Positions 54,607 through 63,253 of a stretch of 64,000 nt of DNA are shown here, piece after piece. Position 1 is the stretch's first letter, and each line of letters opens with the position of its first letter. The stretch covers positions 1 through 64,000 of the forward strand of contig CADADV010000002.1 of assembly GCA_902786815.1 (NCBI GenBank), given 5' to 3'. The position numbers and the translations under genes are program-made. The stretch is from an uncultured Eubacteriales bacterium. GTDB lineage: Bacteria > Bacillota > Clostridia > Peptostreptococcales > Anaerovoracaceae. A model generated the notes under the pieces. It did not search any database and had not been told where the DNA came from. It was given only the letters and a program-made list of their open reading frames with translations.

Positions 54607-57600
54607 TTATTTGATCTTGACCTTGACTGTCTTCATCGTCTTGTTTGTGCCTTTGAGCTTGATCATGATTATCACTGTTTTGCCCTTGGCAGCCTTGTTC
54701 TTTGAGGCTTTGACCACACCCTTGGCCGTCACTGTGGCGTACTTTTTGTTCGAGGACTTGTAGGCCAGTTTCCACTGCTTGGCAGCTGGGGCCGGCGTGA
54801 TCTTCGCCTTCAACGAGCCGGTCTTGCCCCGCTTAAGTGTCAGGGACTTGACGGAGCTGACCTTTACCTTAGCCGTCTTGGCGGTTGCTGTAACATCCTT
54901 CGTCACCAGGGCCGCCGCAGTCATGCCTTTTGCCATAGCCTTTCCGGATTTGCCCGCAAACTTCAGGCTCTTGACGTAGTAGCCCGGTTTTGCTGTCGCT
55001 TTGACGGTGCGGGTCGTGCCCGGCATGCAGGTGCCCTTGCCGGTCATCTTACCATTCTTGATGGATGTCTTCACGGTGATCAGACCGCTCTTAACTGCCT
55101 TGTTGATACCGATGACGTTGAATTCCTGATCGGTGCCGAGGATCCGGTCGCCGACCGCCACAGCTTTGAGCACCTGAGAGTAGCCAAGGTCATAGACATC
55201 ATCCATATCCTTCGCGAAATTGTAGCCGGTATCAGCATATGTATCATTGCTTACATCATAAGTGAACGTATCGCCGTAGTCCTCGACAGGAATCCCGATA
55301 TAAACCAGCCCGTTCTTCGCGATTCCGACGCTGCCGCTGACACAGCAGTATTCTTCGCCTCCTCTGGATATCATCGTGTTATCCGGATCGATCGGCGTCA
55401 GGGCGGCATGGTGCTTTCCAAAAGACCATGCTCTGCCGTTGAAAATGTAGTTTGGCGGCGCTGCGCAGCTAGTCATGTTATCCGCAGTGTATCCCAGCGT
55501 GTAGACAAGTTTATCTCCTGTCTGGAGAACTGCGCCGCCGGCTCTTCCCTGCGGAAGTGGTGCTGATGCCAGCTCACTCCACTTGTTCTTGGACGCATTA
55601 TACGCGAATACCTGGTCGCTGAACCGGCTCTGCGATTCTCTCATGCCGCCGATCAGGTAGAGCTTGCCGTTATAGGACGCCAGTTTGCTGTCCGTCAGCT
55701 CGCTCACGGTTTTGTTCGGCCATGCGACCTTGCTGATCTTCCCGGTGGAAATGTTCACTTTGAAAATGTATGTTTCCTCTCCGAATACGGCGCCGGTGGA
55801 ATCCGGGAATCTGTCCATATCGTCGTCATTGTCGTCGATGCGGCTTGCATATCTCTTCGCCCAATCGTCGTCATCACCCGAACCGGATTCTGATACGTCG
55901 CAGAAAGAACCCTTCACGTACAGATCATTTCCGATTTTGACAAGGTCGTCGCCGAAACGGAAATCATAGTTTGCCGTGTCAGAAATATTCTCTTTTTTCG
56001 CGCTCTCGAAATTCTTCTGGATGAACTTCTTCGTAAAGGATGCGATCGAGTCTGTCTCAAACTCTTTATTGTTTATCATATACAGGATCGAATCCCCGAT
56101 CGACTGCGCCGCATAGATTGTCTTGCCGTCCGTCGTCATCGCGGCATCCGGTACGATGTCGCTTCCGCTTTCCGAAAAGACGCTGTATTCTTTCTTCCCC
56201 TTGACTGCGTAAATGCCCTTTTTGCTCGCTGTTTTTGTCTTACCGTCTTTTGTCTTGGAAACCGTAATATCAAATACGTTGTTGATCAGTCCGTCTCCCT
56301 TCAGGATGATTTCGGAAACATTTTCTCCCGGCTCCTTGGGGCTGATGATGTTGTCAGCAGGCACCTCTTCAGCCGCCTGCGCATTCATCTTTTTGACCGA
56401 GATTTCTACCATTCCGTCATCAAATTTTCCTTTCAGTTTGACCTGGTTCTCTTTAGGATCCACTGTAACGGAGCTGATCCCGATCCAGAGGTTTGCTCCT
56501 TTCTTCGCAAAATCCACAGCGCCTTGTGTGCTGTCAGCGTATTTTTTTCCTGCCATCAAAGGCGGTTCGTTGTTCACCATGCTCAGGATCTCTCCCTTAA
56601 GCATTTCCGGACCAAACTCCGCATCCGGATGGGCTGCTTTCGCCAGTGCTGCCGCGCCGGTAACGTAAGGTGTCGCCATGGATGTGCCGGAATAGAAATC
56701 ATATTTTCCGACTGCATCTGCCGGCAGTGCCGGCTGGCTGATGCCGATATCATCGATGTGGGCGGTGAAGCCTCCCAACTGACTGTCTCCCAGGATAAGA
56801 AGGGCTCGCTCTTTATCTACCGCCTGCCATTCCTCCTTATTTGCCGGGTCAATGGATTCCGCACCATCCTCATTGTTGATCAGATACTCTGCCTGCCCAT
56901 CCTCGTTGATACTTTTGACAACTGTTGACGGACGCAGGTGCGTCCAGTAATCGTCATTTCCTACAACCATCTGGTAATCGCAGACGTAATTATTCAGAAT
57001 ATCTTCTCCTGCATTATTGAGAAAATCCTCATTTTCAAGAAGAGTGCGCGGTACATCCAGCAGCATGACTTTGCTGAACTGTCCGGCATAGTACTCGTCA
57101 AAAGACAATGTCTTCGGCCCGTCCATAGTCTGAATCATCATGCTCATGTCCACGCCGCCAACAGACTCTTCATAACCATCCGGAAGGTCATACGGAATGG
57201 CGATGTACTGCATCTTTTTCTTGTTGTCTTCCGGCGCGCTGAATTTGATGTTAAGACCGTCCTCACTGAAGAACGCTGCCGCCGCGTCGGATTTTATAAC
57301 GTCCGGATTCGTCAGATCCAGATTAGTATTATCCTGTGAAATCTTTTGGATGGAAGCCTCTGAACCATCCAGATAGGTCTGCGCGATTTCCTCATCATTT
57401 CCATACAGTGTCGGATTGAAGCACGGATAGCTTACCGTGGAAAGAATGTCTGTCCCCGGAGCCGCAACGTCTATGCTTTCTTCGCCGTAGTTGCTGAAGC
57501 TGACGAGTTCTGCCTTTGACTTGTTCGAATCCTCTGCATCCGGAACGCTCTTTGTCGCCGCAACGCTGACGATGTATTCGCTGTCGGCACAAGCAGGATA

Positions 57601-58740
57601 AGAAGGCTCCCTGTCGCAGTTTGTCGCTTCATTTCCGGCTGCGCATATGGTAAGGGCGCCGCTCTGAATCACCTTGCCGTCTTTATCTTTTTTTTCAAAC
57701 GAACCGATCTTGTTGATCACTTTCGTCATGATCTCATCATCATCTCCGCCGCCGAAGGAACAGTTGATTGCCACAACAGGCTCGCCGAGCGTCATCGCCT
57801 TGTAGATATAGTTGAACGCAGCTATGATGTCGGAATCATATCCGCCGCCCTCTGCATCAAGGACCTTCAGCGCCATAAGGCTGACACGCTGGTTGACACC
57901 CTGCACCCCGGCTCCGTTTGTGCCGGCGCCGATGATGCCGGCGCAGTGTGTGCCGTGTCCGTTGTCGTCCATCGGATCGCTGTCGCCGTTTGCGAAGTCA
58001 AATCCGTAAATGCCCTTGAGCTTGTTTCCGTGTGTGTTCTCCCACAAATTGCAGCCGTCTTCCTCCCGTGAGAAATCTTCGTGCTTGTAATCGATTCCGG
58101 TGTCGACCACCGCTACAATGTTCTCCTCACTGCCTGTATTTCCTGTATTCCATTCTGTCTCAACACCCATTCCCGGGTAAGCGTCCAGCGCCCACTGGTA
58201 ATCCCTGTATGTATCACCGCCGGAACAGATGTGCCGTCTGTAGTTCGGAGAAACGGCTTCGATCATGTCCTGAGACTCCAGCTTTTGGATCATCTTCTCT
58301 GTGCTCAGTTTATCGGAAGATGCGACTGCGACTGTGACCGGATCGCTCTCGCCGGTGCCCGGAAACTCCCAGACCTCATCGCTGCTCACGGTGATCCCGG
58401 ACGAGATTTCGATTTCCTTACTGCCCTTTGCGCCGTTATCCTCCAGGCCCATAGTCTGCACTGTTTCGATTTTATCCGATTCCGTCTTGCTCAGATCTGC
58501 GGAATCCGGATCCGCAAACTGTACGATGACTTCTTTTTCTTTAGGATCATCTGCCTCAGTCTGCTCGCTCTTATTGAACAGTTTCGCCAACTTGTGGGCG
58601 TCTCCATTTTTCTGCATCCAGAATCCTGCTGCGCCCGGTTGCTCGTTTCCATTTGTTTCCGCCGCTGCACCTGTGAATGTGAATGAGCCGAAGCCCACGA
58701 CCATTACCAGCGTCAGCAGCATACTCAGCGCTTTTTTCAT
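54607..58740 (-). CDS. Secreted subtilisin-like serine protease with large insertion and kelch-like region
   Basis: A 1377-residue exported S8 protease. Signal peptide to about residue 28; inhibitor-like propeptide about 65-170 (KEVIVQFADPDS ... EAVSPNYRRH). Catalytic Asp213 in AVVDTGID, His262 in NGHGTHCAG, oxyanion Asn370 in AAGNE and Ser687 in SGTSMATPY. Asn-to-Ser distance is 317 residues instead of about 66 in subtilisin, so a roughly 235-residue domain is inserted at about 435-670. After the protease come a beta-rich part, kelch-like motifs (LYLIGGMRES, QVFAYNASKNKWSELASAPLPQGRAGGAVL), and a very basic C-terminal region with a Big2-like domain (VKSLTLKRGKTGSLKAKI ... ATVTAKGVVKA). No LPXTG is seen; the basic end may bind cell wall. 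AAGGAGG precedes the ATG. Confidence 0.95.
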   Translation of the reverse strand: MKKALSMLLTLVMVVGFGSFTFTGAAAETNGNEQPGAAGFWMQKNGDAHKLAKLFNKSEQTEADDPKEKEVIVQFADPDSADLSKTESDKIETVQTMGLEDNGAKGSKEIEISSGITVSSDEVWEFPGTGESDPVTVAVASSDKLSTEKMIQKLESQDMIEAVSPNYRRHICSGGDTYRDYQWALDAYPGMGVETEWNTGNTGSEENIVAVVDTGIDYKHEDFSREEDGCNLWENTHGNKLKGIYGFDFANGDSDPMDDNGHGTHCAGIIGAGTNGAGVQGVNQRVSLMALKVLDAEGGGYDSDIIAAFNYIYKAMTLGEPVVAINCSFGGGDDDEIMTKVINKIGSFEKKDKDGKVIQSGALTICAAGNEATNCDREPSYPACADSEYIVSVAATKSVPDAEDSNKSKAELVSFSNYGEESIDVAAPGTDILSTVSYPCFNPTLYGNDEEIAQTYLDGSEASIQKISQDNTNLDLTNPDVIKSDAAAAFFSEDGLNIKFSAPEDNKKKMQYIAIPYDLPDGYEESVGGVDMSMMIQTMDGPKTLSFDEYYAGQFSKVMLLDVPRTLLENEDFLNNAGEDILNNYVCDYQMVVGNDDYWTHLRPSTVVKSINEDGQAEYLINNEDGAESIDPANKEEWQAVDKERALLILGDSQLGGFTAHIDDIGISQPALPADAVGKYDFYSGTSMATPYVTGAAALAKAAHPDAEFGPEMLKGEILSMVNNEPPLMAGKKYADSTQGAVDFAKKGANLWIGISSVTVDPKENQVKLKGKFDDGMVEISVKKMNAQAAEEVPADNIISPKEPGENVSEIILKGDGLINNVFDITVSKTKDGKTKTASKKGIYAVKGKKEYSVFSESGSDIVPDAAMTTDGKTIYAAQSIGDSILYMINNKEFETDSIASFTKKFIQKNFESAKKENISDTANYDFRFGDDLVKIGNDLYVKGSFCDVSESGSGDDDDWAKRYASRIDDNDDDMDRFPDSTGAVFGEETYIFKVNISTGKISKVAWPNKTVSELTDSKLASYNGKLYLIGGMRESQSRFSDQVFAYNASKNKWSELASAPLPQGRAGGAVLQTGDKLVYTLGYTADNMTSCAAPPNYIFNGRAWSFGKHHAALTPIDPDNTMISRGGEEYCCVSGSVGIAKNGLVYIGIPVEDYGDTFTYDVSNDTYADTGYNFAKDMDDVYDLGYSQVLKAVAVGDRILGTDQEFNVIGINKAVKSGLITVKTSIKNGKMTGKGTCMPGTTRTVKATAKPGYYVKSLKFAGKSGKAMAKGMTAAALVTKDVTATAKTAKVKVSSVKSLTLKRGKTGSLKAKITPAPAAKQWKLAYKSSNKKYATVTAKGVVKASKNKAAKGKTVIIMIKLKGTNKTMKTVKVKIK

Positions 58741-58768
58741 GAAAAGTTCCTCCTTGCTTTTGCTTTAT

Positions 58769-59803
58769 CTAATTCTTGTTGATTGGTTTACGTTTTATTT
58801 CTTCTTCCGCCGCCCCATTCTCCTGCACGCCGCCGGTGAGGATCTCCTTGATGGTGGAGATGTTTACATCATCAGGGTCCATATCGAACTTGCTCGTCTG
58901 ACCGTAGGAATGGGTTTTGTACCATTTGATTTCTTCTATGATCTCCTCCGGCGCTTCGTGCTTGCTGTACGGATGGCTCGTGTCCTCAATGACCTTGTTG
59001 CACATGATGCCAAGGATCAGTACCCAGGCAAGCAGCAGGAACCAGATCATGATCGCGACGACCGATGACAGCGCTCCGTACATAATGTCATAGTCGGCCA
59101 GGCTCCCCGTATAAAACGAATACGCCCAGCTCACAAGCAGCATGCCGACAGACGCGAAAATCGCACCCGGCACGACCGTCCGGAAGGGTTTCCTGACAGT
59201 CGGGATAATAAAGAAGTTGTATCCGATGATGAAAAAGTAAAGAACAAATGCCAGAGGCCATCTGAGCCACAGCCAGAAGCTGTCGACGAAGGATGTGTCT
59301 TCGATGCGAAGCGCGGCAAGAATTCCTATGAGAATGATCTTGCCGTAACAGAGAATGACGATCGCTATGATAAGACTGATCATGGTCAGCAGCATCGTTA
59401 CGATGGCCCGCGCTCTCTCGACGAAATAGTTCTTTCCTGTGTTGTCTCCTTCTGTCATGGTGTAATTGGCGATCCTGGATATGGCGAATGACGCCCTGGA
59501 TCCCGCCCAAAGAGCGATGATGAGGAAGACGATGTTACCAAAGCCGATGTAGTTGAATTCAAAGAGCGTGTTCAGTACGCCGGACATGGTGTTTCCTGTA
59601 TACTCCTCCACCACGTTCAGGGCTGTCTCCATACTGATGCCCAGAAGACCCAGCGTCTGGATGATCAGAATGAGGATCGGCACAACGGACAGCATCAGAT
59701 AAAATGATATCTGCGCCGCGAATCCGTGGTAATAAGGATCCTGGATCTGCTGGAATCCCACTATGAACATTCTTTTGAATCGGTTAATAAGATTATTCAA
59801 CAC
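58769..59803 (-). CDS. YihY/BrkB family inner membrane protein
   Basis: A 344-residue polytopic protein (about six hydrophobic helices) with the family start GFAAQISFYLMLSVVPILILI and the later WAYSFYTGSLADYDIMYGALSSVVAIMIWFLLL region. Once labelled ribonuclease BN, the family is now regarded as membrane proteins of unclear transport role. The start is a GTG at 59803 or the next codon TTG, with GGAG upstream; it overlaps rdgB by 11 nt. Confidence 0.9.
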   Translation of the reverse strand: MLNNLINRFKRMFIVGFQQIQDPYYHGFAAQISFYLMLSVVPILILIIQTLGLLGISMETALNVVEEYTGNTMSGVLNTLFEFNYIGFGNIVFLIIALWAGSRASFAISRIANYTMTEGDNTGKNYFVERARAIVTMLLTMISLIIAIVILCYGKIILIGILAALRIEDTSFVDSFWLWLRWPLAFVLYFFIIGYNFFIIPTVRKPFRTVVPGAIFASVGMLLVSWAYSFYTGSLADYDIMYGALSSVVAIMIWFLLLAWVLILGIMCNKVIEDTSHPYSKHEAPEEIIEEIKWYKTHSYGQTSKFDMDPDDVNISTIKEILTGGVQENGAAEEEIKRKPINKN

Positions 59804-60428
59804 TGTTCTCCAGTTTTCTGTGCAGTTCTTCCAGCGCTCTTGCGCGGTGACTGATCGAATTCTTCACCTCAGGGCCAAGCTCGCCGAAGGTTTTGTCATA
59901 ACCTTCCGGCACGAAGAGCGGATCGTAGCCGAAACCGCCGCCGCCCCGCGCTTCCAGGACCAGATGTCCCTCGACAGTTCCTCTGGCAACAATTGTGCGG
60001 CCATCCGGATAAACCATCGTGATGACCGAAACAAACCGCGCCGTCCTCTTCTCATAAGGGACGTCCCGGACCAGGCGGATGAGCTTGGCGTTGTTGTCGC
60101 CGTCGTCCGTGTCGACACCTTCTTCACCTTCCTCCGGCCAAAGGCCATCGAAGCCGGCAAAGCGCGCAGAATAGACCCCCGGAGCACCGTCCAGACAGTC
60201 CACCACCAGACCCGAATCATCTGCGACCGTGATCTGACCGCAGAGCTTCATGATCTCGTAAGCTTTGATGTAGGAATTCTCTTCAAAGGTCTTTCCCGTC
60301 TCCGGAATTTCGACATGCGGAACACCGGCATCGTCTCTTGAAATGATCTCCATTCCGAACTTGCCGGTTATCGCTCCGATTTCTTTGATTTTGTGTTTGT
60401 TTCTCGTCGCTGCAACAATCGTATTCAT
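59793..60428 (-). CDS. rdgB: XTP/dITP diphosphatase (RdgB/HAM1)
   Basis: RdgB hydrolyses XTP and dITP to keep deaminated purines out of DNA. The 211-residue protein has the start IVAATRNKHKIKEIGAI, ADDSGLVVDCLDGAPGVYSARFAG and the C-terminal GGFGYDPLFVPEGYDKTFGEL with SHRARAL. A TACAAT -10 element with extended TGG ends 8 nt before the ATG and no SD is visible, so the mRNA may have almost no leader. Confidence 0.96.
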   Translation of the reverse strand: MNTIVAATRNKHKIKEIGAITGKFGMEIISRDDAGVPHVEIPETGKTFEENSYIKAYEIMKLCGQITVADDSGLVVDCLDGAPGVYSARFAGFDGLWPEEGEEGVDTDDGDNNAKLIRLVRDVPYEKRTARFVSVITMVYPDGRTIVARGTVEGHLVLEARGGGGFGYDPLFVPEGYDKTFGELGPEVKNSISHRARALEELHRKLENSVE

Positions 60429-60436
60429 ACAGAATT

Positions 60437-60445
60437 ATTGTACCA
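60437..60445 (-). promoter_or_regulatory. Extended -10 promoter of rdgB
   Basis: Minus strand TGGTACAAT, ending 8 nt before the rdgB ATG. No good -35 box. Confidence 0.45.
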
Positions 60446-60454
60446 TATCCCGGC

Positions 60455-60483
60455 TGGACTTTCCACACCGGGTATTGTACAAT
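60455..60483 (+). promoter_or_regulatory. Promoter of the D-2-hydroxyacid dehydrogenase gene
   Basis: TGGACT, 17-bp spacer, TACAAT, about 35 nt before the ATG. It is back to back with the rdgB promoter. Confidence 0.5.
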
Positions 60484-60517
60484 GAGCCCGTTGCAGAATT
60501 GATTCAGGAGGTTGTTC

Positions 60518-61435
60518 ATGAACGCAGTTTTACTGGACGGATATACGATCAATCCCGGCGATCTGAGCTGGGACAAACTCAGCAGTTTATGTGATGAGTT
60601 CACGGTTTACGACAGCAGTTACAACGACGATCTGGTGCCGCGCATCGGCGACTGTGAGATCGTTTTCACAAGCAAAACCCAGATCACCCGGCAGGTGATG
60701 GAGCAGTGTCCGAATATGAAGTACATCGGCCTGACGGCGACAGGATACAACAATGTGGACGTTGCCGCGGCAGCGGATCTCGGCATTGCTGTGACCAACG
60801 TGCCGGCCTACGCGACAGACGCTGTGGCACAGCACACCCTGGCCCTCATACTGGAGCTGACAAACAATGTCGGCCTTCACAACGAGTCTGTCAACGCCGG
60901 AGAATGGACCAGCAATCCGTACTTCTGCTATTGGAAAAAGCCGATCACGCTTCTGGCAGGCAAAAGCATCGGCATCATCGGCTACGGCCAGATCGGCCGC
61001 AAGGTCGCCCAGCTGGCAGAGGCGTTCGGCATGACGGTCAACGTTTACAGCCGTGACCGTGAGGCTGCTGTAAAGTCCGATTTCGTCTCGCTTCACTGTC
61101 CGCTGACTGCAGAAAACAAGCATATGATCAACGCGGCATTCATTGATGAAATGAAGCCGGGAGCCATCCTGCTCAACACCGCACGCGGCGCCCTTGTCGA
61201 TGAGAACGCGCTGGCGCTGGCGCTCAAGTCCGGACGTTTGGGCGGCGCCGGACTGGACGTTCTTGAAACAGAGCCGCCGGCCGCTGACTGCCCGCTCCTG
61301 GGATTAGACAATTGCGTCATCACGCCGCATAATTCCTGGGCACCAAAAGAGATGCGCCAGATGGTCATCGATGTCCTCACCGACAACCTGGCAAGCTGGT
61401 TTGCGGGAGGCACGCTGAACAGACGGGATCTGTAG
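60518..61435 (+). CDS. D-2-hydroxyacid dehydrogenase (glycerate dehydrogenase-like)
   Basis: A 305-residue NAD-dependent dehydrogenase of the D-isomer family. Features are the substrate-domain VFTSKTQITRQVMEQCP, dinucleotide motif GIIGYGQIGRKVAQ (about 150), LHCPLTAENKHMI, NTARGALVDENAL with the catalytic Arg, LDVLETEPP with Glu, and TPHNSWAP with the catalytic His. It most resembles hydroxypyruvate/glycerate dehydrogenases, but the substrate is not certain. AGGAGG lies 6 nt before the ATG at 60518. Confidence 0.92.
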   Translation: MNAVLLDGYTINPGDLSWDKLSSLCDEFTVYDSSYNDDLVPRIGDCEIVFTSKTQITRQVMEQCPNMKYIGLTATGYNNVDVAAAADLGIAVTNVPAYATDAVAQHTLALILELTNNVGLHNESVNAGEWTSNPYFCYWKKPITLLAGKSIGIIGYGQIGRKVAQLAEAFGMTVNVYSRDREAAVKSDFVSLHCPLTAENKHMINAAFIDEMKPGAILLNTARGALVDENALALALKSGRLGGAGLDVLETEPPAADCPLLGLDNCVITPHNSWAPKEMRQMVIDVLTDNLASWFAGGTLNRRDL

Positions 61436-61459
61436 CCGGATTATAGAGCAGTGGGGTTT

Positions 61460-61933
61460 TTAGATGAACGGCAGGATCACATAGTATCCGATCACGCCGC
61501 AGCCGATGCCGATGAGGGCGCCTGCGATGACGTCCCGCGGGAAGTGGACGCCGCCGGCGACGCGGCTCCAGGACAGGACTGCGCCTGCGATCCCGACGAG
61601 GATCCCCGGCAGAGGCCATACCCAGAATACTGTTACTGCAATGACAAAAATAGAAAACACATGACGGCTCGGGAAAGACTTTCCCGGGGCGTCTTTTTGT
61701 ATGATCGGCGCAGCCGCCCCCGGCATCTCATAGGGACGGGGCGCGTTGATTTTGCTTCTGAACACGCTGACAAGGACAAACGAGATCCCGGGCACCAAAA
61801 CAGCCGGTATAAACCCGGGCGCTTTATCTGTCAGGTGATTTACGGCAAGATAAATGAGCAAAAGCGGGTACAGCAGATACACCGCTTTCGTGAGAACCGA
61901 ATTGAGAATCAGAATGGTTTTCTCTTTCATCAA
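61460..61933 (-). CDS. PAP2 superfamily phosphatase
   Basis: A 157-residue membrane phosphatase with about five hydrophobic segments and the three PAP2 motifs: KINAPRP, PSRHVF (Arg in place of the usual Gly of PSGH) and SRVAGGVHFPRDV with the catalytic His. Members dephosphorylate undecaprenyl pyrophosphate or phosphatidate. The ATG overlaps the stop of the FTR-like gene as ATGA. Confidence 0.9.
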   Translation of the reverse strand: MMKEKTILILNSVLTKAVYLLYPLLLIYLAVNHLTDKAPGFIPAVLVPGISFVLVSVFRSKINAPRPYEMPGAAAPIIQKDAPGKSFPSRHVFSIFVIAVTVFWVWPLPGILVGIAGAVLSWSRVAGGVHFPRDVIAGALIGIGCGVIGYYVILPFI

Positions 61934-62133
61934 TCCTCCAGCGACTTATAATAGAGCATACAGTGGCAATATCCTTCGAAATTCGGATCCTTGATCTGAT
62001 CGCGGAACTCCTTGCACATGCATTTATTGTCTTCTGTGCGCTCTATTCTGCACGGACAGTATCCGCCCGTCCTCTCAAGTCCTTCCTTGACCGCGTCGAC
62101 GACTTCCTGATTTTCGTTGTATCTGACTTTCAT
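61930..62133 (-). CDS. Ferredoxin-thioredoxin reductase catalytic-chain-like mini-protein
   Basis: A 67-residue protein with three CxC motifs: CPCR, CMCKEF and CHCMLY. Their order and spacing match the catalytic beta chain of ferredoxin-thioredoxin reductase, where they hold a 4Fe-4S cluster and redox disulfide. The known FTR chain is longer and works with a second subunit, which is not here. It is coupled to the PAP2 gene by an ATGA overlap. GGAGG precedes the ATG. Confidence 0.85.
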   Translation of the reverse strand: MKVRYNENQEVVDAVKEGLERTGGYCPCRIERTEDNKCMCKEFRDQIKDPNFEGYCHCMLYYKSLED

Positions 62134-62166
62134 AGTTTTATCCTCCGATAATTCTTACTCTATACA

Positions 62167-62177
62167 ATTATATACCA
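62167..62177 (-). promoter_or_regulatory. Promoter of the FTR-like/PAP2 pair
   Basis: Minus strand TGGTATATAAT, an extended -10 type element 33 nt before the ATG; the same 11 bases occur in the promoter of the secreted protein gene at 38 kb. Confidence 0.45.
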
Positions 62178-62199
62178 TATCAGTCTTGAATGCTTTTGC

Positions 62200-63087
62200 T
62201 TATTCTCCTTGCTGTTTGCCGGTGCTGATGATCCCGAATGCTGTGACCGCGATCACCATGCCGGCCGCTGAGATCACCGTCATCGGTTCATGGTATACGA
62301 AAAATCCGAACAGCATCGCAGAAACCGGTTCGCTCGACGTCAGAATCGAAGCTTTCCCGGCCTCGATATGCTTCAGCGAAACGTTCAGCATCAGGTACGG
62401 AAGCGCCGCGCCAATCACCGCGTGGGCAATCATAAGCAAACTGTGTGATAGCGGCGACGCGGCAGTGTATGCCGCAACCACGCCCCAATTGCTGAACGGC
62501 GCCGTTGTGAGCGCTGTGATCAGGAGAGCGTAGAATGTGATCGTCAGGCCTTTGTAACCTCTGCCGATGGCGATCTTCGTGAAGATGCTTGTCATACCGT
62601 AGAACAGGCCGGACAAAAGCCCCGCTGCGAGGCCGGCCGCTGTGAATGTGATCCCGCTGTCCACCACGCCGCTTACCATGATGACTCCGATGATCGCCAG
62701 GATCATCCCGAGCAATTTGCGGCGCGTGACCTTCTCTTTGAACAGGAAGGCTGCGATAAAGACGACATATACGGGCGACAATCCGATCAGTACCCCTGCA
62801 AACCCAAGAGACAGATTCAGCACCGCAACATTGAAGAAAACATTCGTCAGCGTCATGCCAATGAAGCCGCCTCCCAGAAGGATCGGCAGATCCCGCACCC
62901 TGCATTTCAGTAAATCTCTGTCATATACCAGCAGACAGAGAAACAGGATCAGCGCGGAGATGGCGTTTCGCGTTGACAGAATCGCCATGTTGTTGAACCC
63001 GGCTTCACTGAAAAACCGTATGAAGATCCCGATCGAACCGAAGCATATGCCGGTCAGAATCGGCAACAAATAAACCAGTCTGTTCAT
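62200..63087 (-). CDS. EamA/DMT-superfamily transporter
   Basis: A 295-residue transporter with ten predicted membrane helices in two EamA halves (first half YLLPILTGICFGSIGIFIRFF ..., second half from about 150, AAGLAAGLLSGLFYGMTSIFTK; C-terminal ILTSSEPVSAMLFGFFVY). The family exports amino acids and other small metabolites; the substrate is not predictable. TATAAT with extended TGG ends 6 nt before the ATG, and there is no SD. Confidence 0.9.
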   Translation of the reverse strand: MNRLVYLLPILTGICFGSIGIFIRFFSEAGFNNMAILSTRNAISALILFLCLLVYDRDLLKCRVRDLPILLGGGFIGMTLTNVFFNVAVLNLSLGFAGVLIGLSPVYVVFIAAFLFKEKVTRRKLLGMILAIIGVIMVSGVVDSGITFTAAGLAAGLLSGLFYGMTSIFTKIAIGRGYKGLTITFYALLITALTTAPFSNWGVVAAYTAASPLSHSLLMIAHAVIGAALPYLMLNVSLKHIEAGKASILTSSEPVSAMLFGFFVYHEPMTVISAAGMVIAVTAFGIISTGKQQGE

Positions 63088-63093
63088 GGGGAC

Positions 63094-63102
63094 ATTATAC
63101 CA
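63094..63102 (-). promoter_or_regulatory. Extended -10 promoter of the EamA gene, probably leaderless
   Basis: Minus strand TGGTATAAT with 6 nt between the hexamer and the ATG, so the expected transcription start is the A of the ATG. Confidence 0.55.
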
Positions 63103-63147
63103 CCTGATTGGACAGATTGGTTGCTTGACTTAGGTTGACTTTGATAG

Positions 63148-63176
63148 TTGACATGAAACTCTTCAAATGCTATGAT
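63148..63176 (+). promoter_or_regulatory. bioY promoter
   Basis: TTGACA, 17-bp spacer, TATGAT with extended TGC: a near-consensus promoter about 80 nt before bioY. The repeat operator starts 4 bp after the -10 box. Confidence 0.8.
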
Positions 63177-63179
63177 TCG

Positions 63180-63228
63180 ATTGTAAACCTATTCTATTTA
63201 ATTGTTAACCAAAAGCTGATTGTAAACC
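63180..63228 (+). promoter_or_regulatory. Three direct ATTGTWAACC repeats, putative biotin-repressor operator
   Basis: ATTGTAAACC at 63180-63189, ATTGTTAACC at 63201-63210 and ATTGTAAACC at 63219-63228. TTGTWAACC is the half-site of the BirA operator, but the known operator is inverted (second arm GGTTWACAA); here all three face the same way, with 21- and 18-bp steps, covering the start of transcription. Confidence 0.65.
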
Positions 63229-63253
63229 ACGAGGCCCTATGCAGGAAGGAACT

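Noticed and set aside
63088..63147. Inverted second arm of a BirA operator upstream of the bioY promoter
   Set aside because: Only a partial GGTTGACTT was found; it does not match GGTTWACAA at the right distance.
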